Shown: positions 54,819 through 63,822, numbered from the stretch's first letter. The stretch: 64,000 bases of DNA from Lasiosphaeria ovina (GCA_033439765.1 JAULSN010000001.1:2790001-2854000), one strand, 5' to 3'. The notes: generated from the sequence alone by a model not told the origin. Numbers and translations: made by a program.

Positions 54819-54872
54819 ACATACAACACCAGGGATTCGCTGGTGGTCACCCACCCAACTACTAGTCTGGCG
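54819..54872 (-). pseudogene. 5S rRNA 3' fragment
   Basis: The reverse complement carries the 5S 3' half almost unchanged (AGTAGTTGGGTGGGTGACC, then ACCAGCGAATCCCTGG, then GTTGTATGT) followed by a T-rich tract like a Pol III terminator. The 5' half is absent: beyond about 54872 the sequence no longer matches. It looks like a truncated 5S copy, closer to a functional sequence than the other two copies. Confidence 0.85.
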
Positions 54873-55434
54873 GTTTAGAAGCTTATCATACGAGGTAGAG
54901 GGGGTCAGAAACTAGGGGTTCTCGGGATCCAAAAACGGGACCGAAATATTATGTTACGATATTTGAACTGCAAAAGCTCAAGAATATTTTGGACAATTTC
55001 ACCTGTCCAAACACGGTGAGGTGGCAAGAGTAGCAGGCACAGGACTGGCAATTACGGAGCGACGATGTGATTAACCACTCAGAAGGAGCCCATCAAGTTA
55101 AAAGCGGCACGCAGAAAGAAAAACCTTCCGCGGACTAGCCAATGTATGACGGCACGGCAACCGTCAGGGCTTTATAGAAATAACACACCCAGAATTACAA
55201 GGACCGCTGACTTGTTATTCTGGCACACCTTTTGGTAGTGGGGTTGTGTTCATTGTGTCTGCCGTCATACAATGTATGTACTTAATGATTGCTGCATCCT
55301 AGCCTGCTGGGTTATGCGGTCCTTTATATCATGGATGACGATGACGGTGTTGGCCCAAAGACCGCGCTTCGCGCTCAATGGAAAAGCAGGATCAGTGGAT
55401 CATCATTTCGTTGTAGGTAAATATGTAGAAGATA
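54873..55434. other. AT-rich stretch left of the NLR-like gene
   Basis: Low-GC sequence unlike the neighbouring core genes, with no supportable gene. It may be decayed downstream sequence of the NLR-like locus or transposon debris. Confidence 0.35.
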
Positions 55435-55932
55435 CTAGAATTCATAATGAAGTATATATTTACATGTTCTCTCGGGCCCTTTTGGTAGCACGCTGTGATT
55501 ATAGAAAATATAGAAGGAAAAAAGAGAGGAGAAGAGTATGGAAGTGAATATGGAAACGAATATGCTATTGTTTACGGCTTTTGGTAATAACTTTACCACT
55601 ACTTCCTCCCCGTTCCAGCATAGCAGTAGCCGTTTATCCCCATCCATCGCTTCAGTAACGGCGCCCATCTTTAATAGTAGCTTTACCACCACTTCCTTCC
55701 CGCTATGTTGCCAGTCACCTAAAGAAACATGTCCAAGACCGACCGTTATAAGACCACCATCTAAAGCGTACTAATATATATGTTCCTCAAAACCTTTCTA
55801 TAGCAAAGCCTTATATAAGGGTTTAATATACAGGCTAAGGACCTCTAGCGATAACGTTACTTGATTTATAAGCGCCTTAATTGCTGCCTATCGGACGTCC
55901 CTATCCGTATCCTCAAGCCGTACTATGATGCC
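55435..55932 (-). pseudogene. Decayed 3' continuation of the NLR-like gene, with ankyrin-like relics
   Basis: Beyond the TAA at 55933-55935 the minus-strand frame reads a ninth HEAT-type unit (GIIVRLEDTDRDVR, with CAA and CAG turned to stops), then SLEVLSLYIKPLYKALL. Further on, near 55560-55690, come two ankyrin-like units (VVVKLLLKMGAVTEAMDG and EEVVVKLLPKAV). The sequence is AT-rich, with stops that fit C-to-T decay. It suggests that the ancestral gene was longer, or that an ankyrin-repeat gene lay next to it. Confidence 0.55.
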
Positions 55933-58730
55933 TTATAGCATCCCCTCGGTGAGGTCGGCCCGGCCTTGAAGCGCCTCTATAGCTACCTGTCGGACGAACC
56001 TATCCTTATCCTTAAGCCGTGCTACGATGCCTTGTAGCATCCCCTCGGTGAGGTCGGCCCGGCCCTGAAGCGCCTGGATAGCTGCCTGTCGGACGAACCC
56101 ATACTCATCCTTAAGTCGTGCTGCGATACCTTGTAACATCCCCTCGGTAAGGTCGGCCCGGTCTTGAAGCGCCTCGATAGCTGCCCGTCGGACGAACCCC
56201 TCCTTATCCTTAAGCCGTGCTGCGACGCCTTGTAATATCCGCTCGGTGAGGTCGGCCCGGCCTTGAAGCGCCTGGATAGCTGCCAGTCGGACGAACCCAT
56301 CCTCATCCTCAAGCCGTGCTACTATGCCTTGTAGCATCCCCTCGGTAAGGTCAGCCCGGCCTTGAAGCGCCTCGATAGCTGCCTGTCGGACGCGCCCCTC
56401 CTTATCCTCAAGTCGTGCTACGATGCCTTGTAGCATCCCCTCGGTGAGGTCGGCCCGGACTTGAAGCGCCTCGATAGCTTCCCGTCGGACGTACCAATCA
56501 TCATCCTCAAGCCGTGCTACGATACCTTGTAGTATCTCCTCGGTAAGGTCGGCCCGGCCTCGAAGCGCCTCGATAGCTGCCTGTCGGACGAACCCATACT
56601 CATCCTCAATCCGTGCTGCGATGCCTTGTAGCATCCCCTCGGTGAGGTCGGCCTGGCCTCGAAGCGCCTCGATAGCTTCCCGTCGGACGTCGCTATCCTT
56701 ATCCTCAAGCCGTGCTGCGATGCCTTTCTCAGCCTCCTCCCACCGGCCCTGGTTCCCGTATGTCGACGCTAAGTAGGCCATACTAGTCAGTGTATCAGGG
56801 TGCTCATCTCCCAATACCTTATTCATTTCCATATCGACTATAGGGTGCGAGGTGTCTCCTTCTCCACTGTATGGCTCCCAGGGAACTGCGAGCGTTGTTG
56901 TCATCATTAATGAGCTAGGCACACAGTCGAGGAGTCCCAAGTTACTGGGCAAAGCAACTCACCATCGGGGTTTGCATCCTGAAACACCAAGTCTGCCGAT
57001 CCCTCTCTCTCGGCAGCATGGCGGCTGTCTTGCGAGTTGGAGGACCATGAGCGGTCAGCGCTGTCCGGACCCGAGGCGACGTCGAAAAAGTCGGCGCCGT
57101 CCAAGAAGTCGTCTCGCCCCAACCCCAAGTATTCTCGCTCGCCCTCCTCAGGGATTGGCCAAGGGAGCGACCGGAGTGCAAACGAGTGGACATGCTCAGC
57201 GGCGTGGTCTAGGATACCATCGAGGTCGGCCTCTTCATCGGCCGGCGGCGGCGGGCACAGCGGGCAGGAGACCAGGGACATCGGGGCTGTGTAGGCGGAC
57301 ATGGACGCGAAGATGGGGATTTGGTCTTCGGGGATGACTTCCTCGTGCTGAATTCGAAGATGCGCGTCAAAGTTGCTCTCGAGGTCGAAGCGGGTCGGCT
57401 CGAGACAGGCGGCGCATAGCCAGTACTTTGCCGTTTCGTGCTCTTCTTGCATGTGCCGTGTCCATTCTTTCCGTGTAAGATATAGCTGCTGCGGTTTTGG
57501 ACAGTCGTCCAAAATGCAAGTGTAGGGGTGAATGTCTTCGCTCAGATGCTTTCTGATGCCAGGAATTCAATCGTGTCAGCAGAGTACAGAGTAGCCATAC
57601 TTTGTCGCGACGTTCCAAACTTACCTCCACCGGGAACGTTTTGTAAATGCAATAGGAAGTGTCTGAGAGCAGCATGGGCACCGGAAGAACTTGGCCCCCT
57701 CGCGGGTCCTTGGGGGTTTCGGGTACACAACCTTGGAACTTGTCGAGGACGGGGCGGTCATGGATGGCTGGCTGCCTTGTGGTATCTGAATTGGGCCCTG
57801 GATGGCTGTCGGCACGGTGCTTGTGATGTTTGAAGGCGTTGCCATTGCTGGAGGGCCAGGCTCGGATCCACCGCCCTCGTTTCTCGAGACTGTAGCAGGC
57901 ATCATCGATGCTTGGGGCTGTCCTGGCGGCGCCCGTGCTGATCTCTCCTGCCTTGGCTGTGGCCCTAGAACCGGCTCGCGCTCGGCTGCCTGCTTCGTCC
58001 AACGCCGGCGGGCATAGAGATAGCGGTGCCGCCTGAGCAAATTGGCCGATATCAGCCGCTGTGCCACCGCTGTAATTTCTGGAGAAAGCACGAAGTCAAT
58101 GCTGCCCCCAGCTTTTTGACCCACGTCCAAGGACGTAAGCTGAATGACGAATTCCAAGTGTCGCTTAAGCTCCACATGTCGCTCAGGGATGAACGAGCCG
58201 TCGGCCCTGTCGAGACGAGCCCGCATGCCAGCTCGGCGGATGGCAACTGAGATCCTAACCAACTGGGCCATGATGTCTTCGACATCCCCAAAGGCTTCTT
58301 GGAGATTTGTCTCGCCATCTTGGTCTGCGGCCATCTGGGATGCTGATGACAGTTGAGGCACTTCGTGTTAGTGTTTTTTTCTCTTTCTCTTTCTTGCATC
58401 TAGTCGTTCTCGGGGGTTGAAGTCGTAATCTACGGTATATAAAGAGCGGGGCTCACCTAAGTCTTGGCAGCGTGCAAGGAGGCCCTCGAGAAGACCGAGG
58501 AGGTTGAGGACGACCTCGCGTACTGTCTGTTTCTCGGCCAGCCTCTGATCTAAGGACGCGCGTTGCTTGGCTAGGGCGCCCGAGTCGGAGGCCCAAAGAT
58601 TGAAGTCAGCGAGCCGCTTTCGGGGCCATTCGTCACCCATCAGAGCCGGGATGTCGATGCATTCCCTGAGCCGCCGGCGACATGCTGACGTCGCTTCATA
58701 TATCGATCTGTGTTCCCAGGGCTTGTCCAT
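55933..58730 (-). CDS. NLR-like protein: AcuF-type C2H2 region, one TPR-like unit, eight HEAT-type repeats
   Basis: Exons complement(55933-56885, 56963-57552, 57625-58342, 58457-58730); all four join in frame to 844 aa. Introns: GTGAGC..ATCAG, GTAAGT..ATCAG and GTGAGT..CGCAG. Residues 1-200 are helical with the family start IYEATSACRRRL and LADFNLWASDSGA. Residues 310-470 form the AcuF-like C2H2 region: FRCPCCSQTLP, TKRSRWRKHLSED, YTCILDDCPKP, ..RHMQEEH, then CAACLEPTRF, and LVSCPLCPP with a late H..H. Residues 548-581 match a kinesin-light-chain-type TPR (LGDEHPDTLTSMAYLASTY). Residues 582-844 are eight 33-residue repeats. This N-terminal region is common in fungal NLR/STAND proteins, but no NACHT or NB-ARC Walker motif is present. 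A sensor or adaptor role is inferred. The C-terminal end may be truncated. Confidence 0.75.
55936..56724 (-). repeat. Eight tandem 99-bp units encoding HEAT-type repeats
   Basis: Consensus of each unit: G-I-x-A-R-L-x-D then a variable tetrad at positions 9-12, V-R-x-x-A-I-x-A-L, then x-x-R-A-D-L-T-E-x-x-L-Q. Variation is concentrated at positions 9-12 and 15-16. DNA identity between units is very high. A ninth, stop-containing unit follows after 55935. Confidence 0.9.
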
Positions 58731-58953
58731 GACTCTTCCCCGGATTGTATGTACATGGGAGCAAACACCGTTGATGTTAAAACGTTGATGTTAAAACTTT
58801 GATGTTAAAATCGCAACGTTAGACTCTGCGGTGCTATGTGGTCTGTGCTTTCATCACCCCCCCCCCCCCCCCCCCCACGTTCTCGCCCGCCAAGAGCCGA
58901 AACCTCCGATGACCGTCAGGCATCCGCCACAACCTTGCACTTGATCCTGGCTG
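58731..58953. promoter_or_regulatory. 223-bp divergent promoter between NLR-like gene and subtilase
   Basis: Both start codons face outward from this short stretch. It contains three direct 14-bp units of the type CGTTGATGTTAAAA (58769-58810) and a 20-nt C homopolymer (58857-58876). The compact shared promoter suggests co-expression. The 14-bp units are candidate binding sites; no factor can be named. Confidence 0.65.
58769..58810. repeat. Three tandem 14-bp units in the divergent promoter
   Basis: Units CGTTGATGTTAAAA at 58769-58782 and 58783-58796, and CTTTGATGTTAAAA at 58797-58810. Confidence 0.9.
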
Positions 58954-61791
58954 ATGACCCGCAATTCCACGGCTCTACGAAAAACAGCAAGCAACGGGGA
59001 TGACTCGAATGCACTAAACAGAGCGGTCTCTGGTATTCACACCCGGAAATTATGCCATGCTGCCGCCCTCGTTGATCCAGCGTATCCAGGCACGCTTCAT
59101 GTTCGCCCTGGCTCCGCTATGGACCGCTTTTGCCTGGTTCGGCTCGCCCAACAGACATTCCCCTGGCTTTCGGTCCAGGTCACCAGAGTCGCCAGCCAAA
59201 AGGTAGACCCCAAGCTAGGCAGGTTGGGAGGGCTTCTTTGCATCTTTGCCGAAACGATCCTGCACCTTTCCGACTCGCAGAAGCGCCGTCTGGAGCGGGA
59301 TGGCCTCATCCAACACCTCCTGGCTAGACTTGAGGCGGTACTCTCGGTCTCGGCACCTGTCGCCAAGATGCATGTGTGGAACCGCCGACCGAACCCGCCC
59401 TCTCCAGCACATCTAGCCTTTCCCCTGCTGGCAGATACCGCGGCAGCATTAGAAGACGCGAATGAGGGCGGACTGAAAGGCGGACAAGCCCTCGCATCCA
59501 TCGAGTCCGTCATACGAAATGCCTTGCTCATGGGCAAAGCCGACTACCAGGGCATTTTCTTGGCCTTTGTTGAAGTTTCAAAGATTGGGAAAGAGAAAGA
59601 CGAGTTTGACGAGGCACCGGACTCCGAATTACCTCCGGAAAATGACGACTTCGCTGGCTACGAGAAGTACGCGAAGGCATTACACAAGCTTTTAGCGCAA
59701 TATAGCTCGTGCCGCTGCAGCCGCCAGGATCTGAACGACCGGCACTGGGCTCGGCTCAGACTGAAGCCACTGTACCGGGCAAACACGGACAACCAGATAC
59801 CCTTCGACATGTCGTTTTCGGCTTCGCCGAACCCGCATCGCACACTTCAGTTCGAATGGCAAGATGTTCAAGTCCTCGTTCCCACCAGCAAGCCTTCCCG
59901 GAGAGTCCAGTGGGCGCAAGAGCCAGCACCTGCCGCACATGTGGGGGCCAATCAACCCAGCGAGGCGGACAATGAGGCCTACGAGCGTGTCGAAACGCTA
60001 TGCACCCTCATCTCGGGCCGGTATGGCTCGCTCTTATGTCTCAAAGCAGATCGGGACCGCCTCATGGTGCTTCGTGAAGCGAGCGACCTCGTGAGCAGGC
60101 ACAACGCTCAGCACGATGCCTCTGCCGGTCTCCATCTTGGACAGGTGCTGGAGCAGTTCAACATGCGGCACGGAATGCGGCCAGTACTCGCATATGTCCT
60201 GGCAAAGGCTGTCTGGTACTACTACGACTCCGAATGGATGAGCATGAGTATGACCGAAGACAGCGTGTATTTCATGGGCGAGATCCTCGAGGATGAAGTC
60301 ACTTACTTCTTCAAACCCTATCTTTCAGCGCAGCTGCCACCGGAGGGCGGCAATCAGATCATCGAATGCCGTCAGGTCGTTGGTATGATTCACAAGTATC
60401 CACGCGTCCTTGCCCTCGGCATCATGCTGGTCGAAATCGCAACTGGCCGGCAGTTCGAGGTGGAGGGGCATCCCGATCACTGGGACCCAAAGACTGTCAA
60501 CCAGCAGCTCCTGAGTCTCAAAAAACACCTCAACAGCGGCGAGTTCCACGAGGACTGCAGGTTTCCGCGCTACAAAGCCGCCGTAAGCAAGTGCCTGGAC
60601 CCGATGCTCTTCCGAAACGCCCCGTTCAACCACAGGAAACCCGCCGAAAATCTGGAACAGAGGCGTTCCATTCTCTACAGTGAAATTGTAGATCCGCTGC
60701 GTCAGTTGATTGAGGGGACCGGGTGGGATGCCGAACTTGACGAGATCGAACGGACCCCCCTGGTTCCGAAGCCCAGGGCAAAAACTGCACCGAAATCCCT
60801 CGCATCTCTCACAATCTCTGAGGTGACATCGCCAATGGCCCAAGAGAGCGACTCGTGGCTCGAGCAGGTAGCAGTCCTGAATCAGATGCTGAAAAGGGAA
60901 AGGAGGAAAGCGTCAGCAAGGGGTACTCCTTTTAAAATCGCCATTCTCGACACGGGATACGACGAGAACGCATCCGCATTTGACGTCCACGGTCGCTCGA
61001 GGAAGATAAAAGCATGGAAGGATTTTATCTCCCGTTCTCCCAATCCCGTCGATACTGACGGCCACGGGACACACCTCCTCACCCTCCTCCTACAGTTGGA
61101 GTGCCCGGCAAATATCTACGTCGCGCGCGTAACCGAGAGCAGCAAGACGCTCAAATCAGCCGAACGCAGTATCGCCGAGGCTATCCGAACCGCCGCCTCA
61201 GAATGGGATGTCGACTTCATCTCTCTGTCTTTCGGCTTTCCCAGGCATATTAAGGGAATCTGGGAGGCCATCGCAGACGCAGTTCACATGAAGCGGGGCG
61301 CTATCACCTTCTTCGCCGCGGCTAACAACGACGGGTTTAATAGTAGAGAGATGTTCCCAGCCAACCTGGGAGAATCGGTTATTTCGGTACGGGGGACCGA
61401 CAGGGCTGGCAGCTTCGACCCCAGATACAACCCTCCCACCAGCTCCGACGAACCTGTCTTTGGCACGCTTGGCGTCGACGTCCTATCAGATTGGCCACGA
61501 GTAGAAGATGGAAAGCACATGTCTGGCTGTTCGGTGGCAACGCCCATCGCCGTTGCAATCGCCGTCATGCTTCTCGAATACGCGGCGGCGAGACCCCATG
61601 AGTTTGAGCTTGGCGACCTGAGACTTATGCGTACCCGCCGGGGTGTCTTCGAAATGTTCAAGGGTATGTCAACGCGATACGTGCGATTTCCCATTCCAGA
61701 TGTGTATCTGACAAGAGAGAACTACAAGAGATCGGCATTCACGCCGGAGACAGGCGTTATTATGTGGCACCGTTTAACTTTTTTAAGTTGA
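58954..61791 (+). CDS. DUF7580-like plus subtilase (S8) protein, HET-Q2-type candidate
   Basis: Single exon, 945 aa. Residues about 60-330 are a helical N-terminal region. Residues about 345-620 resemble the fungal DUF7580 region (LCTLISGRYGSLLCLKAD, VLAYVLAKAVWYYYDSEWM, YFMGEILEDE, then LGIMLVEIATGR at 488-499, recalling a degenerate kinase C-lobe). Residues about 655-890 are a subtilase domain with Asp 666 (AILDTGYD), His 704 (DGHGTHLLTLL), the oxyanion Asn in AAANND (791-792) and nucleophile Ser 860 (SGCSVATP), so the triad is complete. No signal peptide is visible, so an intracellular protease is inferred. Subtilases of this architecture occur in fungal immune-type gene pairs. The neighbouring gasdermin-like gene suggests that it could be the activating protease. 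Confidence 0.9.
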   Translation: MTRNSTALRKTASNGDDSNALNRAVSGIHTRKLCHAAALVDPAYPGTLHVRPGSAMDRFCLVRLAQQTFPWLSVQVTRVASQKVDPKLGRLGGLLCIFAETILHLSDSQKRRLERDGLIQHLLARLEAVLSVSAPVAKMHVWNRRPNPPSPAHLAFPLLADTAAALEDANEGGLKGGQALASIESVIRNALLMGKADYQGIFLAFVEVSKIGKEKDEFDEAPDSELPPENDDFAGYEKYAKALHKLLAQYSSCRCSRQDLNDRHWARLRLKPLYRANTDNQIPFDMSFSASPNPHRTLQFEWQDVQVLVPTSKPSRRVQWAQEPAPAAHVGANQPSEADNEAYERVETLCTLISGRYGSLLCLKADRDRLMVLREASDLVSRHNAQHDASAGLHLGQVLEQFNMRHGMRPVLAYVLAKAVWYYYDSEWMSMSMTEDSVYFMGEILEDEVTYFFKPYLSAQLPPEGGNQIIECRQVVGMIHKYPRVLALGIMLVEIATGRQFEVEGHPDHWDPKTVNQQLLSLKKHLNSGEFHEDCRFPRYKAAVSKCLDPMLFRNAPFNHRKPAENLEQRRSILYSEIVDPLRQLIEGTGWDAELDEIERTPLVPKPRAKTAPKSLASLTISEVTSPMAQESDSWLEQVAVLNQMLKRERRKASARGTPFKIAILDTGYDENASAFDVHGRSRKIKAWKDFISRSPNPVDTDGHGTHLLTLLLQLECPANIYVARVTESSKTLKSAERSIAEAIRTAASEWDVDFISLSFGFPRHIKGIWEAIADAVHMKRGAITFFAAANNDGFNSREMFPANLGESVISVRGTDRAGSFDPRYNPPTSSDEPVFGTLGVDVLSDWPRVEDGKHMSGCSVATPIAVAIAVMLLEYAAARPHEFELGDLRLMRTRRGVFEMFKGMSTRYVRFPIPDVYLTRENYKRSAFTPETGVIMWHRLTFLS

Positions 61792-62051
61792 GCGAGGATA
61801 TAAGACTGGCGAAGATGAAGGCAGCACTTGGAAGACATCCGGAGAGGTGGTAGGACGATACGACAGCCCAAACATGTTGGAAATAAGTGACGAATACACA
61901 TTTATACACCCTTTCACACTACCCTAGAGTGCAGGACATACAATTGTACTGGCGAGCGAAAAACAGCCCGGCGTATCATCTTTTCAAGCAGCTTGTTTCG
62001 ACAAGCGGTTCAAAGCTATAAATTATGGAGATCAAATTCGGTGCCCTCTCT
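61792..62051. other. Convergent 3' region subtilase / gasdermin-like gene
   Basis: 260 bp between convergent stops; no gene. The two transcripts may overlap here. Confidence 0.5.
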
Positions 62052-62936
62052 CTACTGCACTGCATCGCCCACACCAAGAATCATCACCTCTCCCTCCTCA
62101 CCTTCCAGGACAACCTGCCTAGCATCCGTCTCCTCCTCGTCGTCATCTCCAGAAACAACATCCCCAACTCCCACATCCATGACCTCAACCAGGTCCGCCC
62201 CGATCTCCCCACTCTCCCCACCATCAGCATCATCGTCGCGAAGCATCCTCTCCCTATCCTTGTCTCTATACTCGTCCAACTCCAACCCCCTCCCGTGTTT
62301 CCTGATGACGACCACCCGGTACGCAATCACCACCTCGCCCTCAACCGTGTACGCCTCCCCCTCGCTCCTCTCCCGGACCCCCCCCACCTCGGCGCCTATT
62401 GACAGCCCAGGCGCGCCCACCGCCACAAGCGGCACGTCTGCGCCCACGGTGCCGGCCTTTCTCGCGCCGTTCCCGCTCGACACGGTGAAGCCCTCGGCGA
62501 TCTTGACGCCCGTGATCATGAAGAGCTTCCCACCGCCCATGGCGCGGCGGCCGAAGAGGATGCGCTCCGCCCGCGGGTTCGCGGCGGCGAGGGCGCGGAT
62601 CGCCTCGTCGGGGGGGTCCGACTCGAAGAAGCGCGTCGTCACCGTCGCGGCCGAGTAGGCCGTGGTTCCGGACAGGGAAAACTCCGAGGCGGCCTTGACG
62701 CCGGCCAGCCCGAGGATCTGGGCCGAGAGGGACGCCGAGGCGCCGCGGGTCGTGGTGCGGGAGATGGAGAGGTTGGTCTGCGTGGTTGCGGCGGTCGGGG
62801 GGTGGGACTCAGTGGGGAGAATGGCGAGGGGCCGGTGCGGGGCGAATGGGTTCGAGAGGAGGTTGCCTAGGCGGATGGACGAGTTGGGCGGGTATTCGAA
62901 GGTGGGAGGGAGGATGTAGACCTTTGGCGGGGGCAT
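62052..62936 (-). CDS. Fungal gasdermin-like (RCD-1/HET-Q1 type) protein
   Basis: Single exon, 294 aa, intronless. Pattern of the fungal gasdermin family as I know it: N-terminal VYILPPTFEYPP and RLGNLLSNPFAPHRPL, a Ser/Thr-rich segment with SASLSAQILG, FFESDPP, KLFMITGVKIAEGFTV at 137-152, a Gly-rich segment, then VVIAYRVVVI at 202-211. After residue 215 the chain changes to a very acidic, low-complexity tail (215-294; a DDDEEE run) ending GVGDAVQ. In HET-Q1 a short C-terminal piece is removed by the linked subtilase HET-Q2 to free the membrane-active form; the tail here is a candidate inhibitory piece but longer. No signal peptide. Alternative: an unrelated conserved fungal protein with a similar beta-rich layout. 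The identification is by pattern and genetic context, not by alignment. Confidence 0.72.
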   Translation of the reverse strand: MPPPKVYILPPTFEYPPNSSIRLGNLLSNPFAPHRPLAILPTESHPPTAATTQTNLSISRTTTRGASASLSAQILGLAGVKAASEFSLSGTTAYSAATVTTRFFESDPPDEAIRALAAANPRAERILFGRRAMGGGKLFMITGVKIAEGFTVSSGNGARKAGTVGADVPLVAVGAPGLSIGAEVGGVRERSEGEAYTVEGEVVIAYRVVVIRKHGRGLELDEYRDKDRERMLRDDDADGGESGEIGADLVEVMDVGVGDVVSGDDDEEETDARQVVLEGEEGEVMILGVGDAVQ

Positions 62937-63180
62937 GGTGGGGTGGGACCATGTATTATGGAGTACTGAAGGCCTTCCCGGGTGGGACCCAGGCTGAGAT
63001 AACTGTAGATTCAGTATGGACAGGCTCGTTTTAACAGCTAAGAGCTTCAGTACTCTTCAAAGGAGATGTACCCTCGCTTCAAAGGCTCCAGCCCACTTCA
63101 GGAAAGAGGGGCCAGGATGCGCTAATGCAGGACTGCCTGAGGCAAGGAGAAAGCTGATGGGACGTTGGGTGGAGAGGTCG
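62937..63180. promoter_or_regulatory. Upstream region of the gasdermin-like gene
   Basis: About 245 bp between the gasdermin-like start and transposase-like sequence. A GGTGGGACC direct repeat occurs at 62941-62950 and 62982-62990. The promoter of the minus-strand gene must lie here, so it may include transposon-derived sequence. Confidence 0.4.
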
Positions 63181-63822
63181 AGCACCTCGTTGCAGCTCAC
63201 CGTAAGTTACTATGGTAGTCGTCAAACGTATTATCTTGAGAGCCACCATATTCCATTCTTCAAGGCTGATCTATTCCGCGAATCTGGTATTAGCAAGATT
63301 CGCGGCTGGCAAATCCTGAAAGATGGATACGATCGGCGGCATCCTCAGGTGGAAACTCGGGGGCGGAAGCCCATCGTCTCGGCCGAAGGTTTACGCAAAA
63401 TGGAAGCAATCATCTGGCAGTATGGCTTCCAGGCGCGCAGCTTAACCCGGCAGGGCCTTGCCAACCAGGCCGGTATTCAAGCATCCGCTAGAGCTATTGA
63501 GCGCGCGATGGGCACGCTTCAATGTCGGAAATGTATCGCCTGCCAAAAGGGCTGGAGTTCCCCTGCTCCCGCCAAACGCCGGGTTCATGATGCGCAACTT
63601 GCCCTGCAATGTCGCCCAAACCCAGAAGACTGGCACGATATCCGATGGACAGATGAATGCCATTTTTCAGTTAGTCCCGGAAGGAAAGATCCGCATTATT
63701 CGAAAGCCAGGCGAGCGCTACTGTCCAGATTGTATCCAGCACCAAGATAACTATATCGAAGTCCTTGAGGAAGAGGAACGAGGCGTACAGCCGCTTGGGA
63801 GGGTTAGGCTTTGGCCGTTGTA
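63181..63822 (+). pseudogene. Tc1/mariner-type transposase fragment, frameshifted
   Basis: Helix-turn-helix part (ADLFRESGISKIRGWQILKDG..RGRKPIVSAEGL), an HTH_Tnp-like region (SLTRQGLANQAGIQASARAIERAM), then the start of the DDE_3 domain (PNPEDWHDIRWTDECHF, first catalytic Asp). A frameshift near 63668 moves the reading to the +1 frame (FQLVPEGKIRIIRKPGERYCPDCIQ) before it stops at 63820-63822. The rest of the DDE domain is missing. Inactive remnant. Confidence 0.75.
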
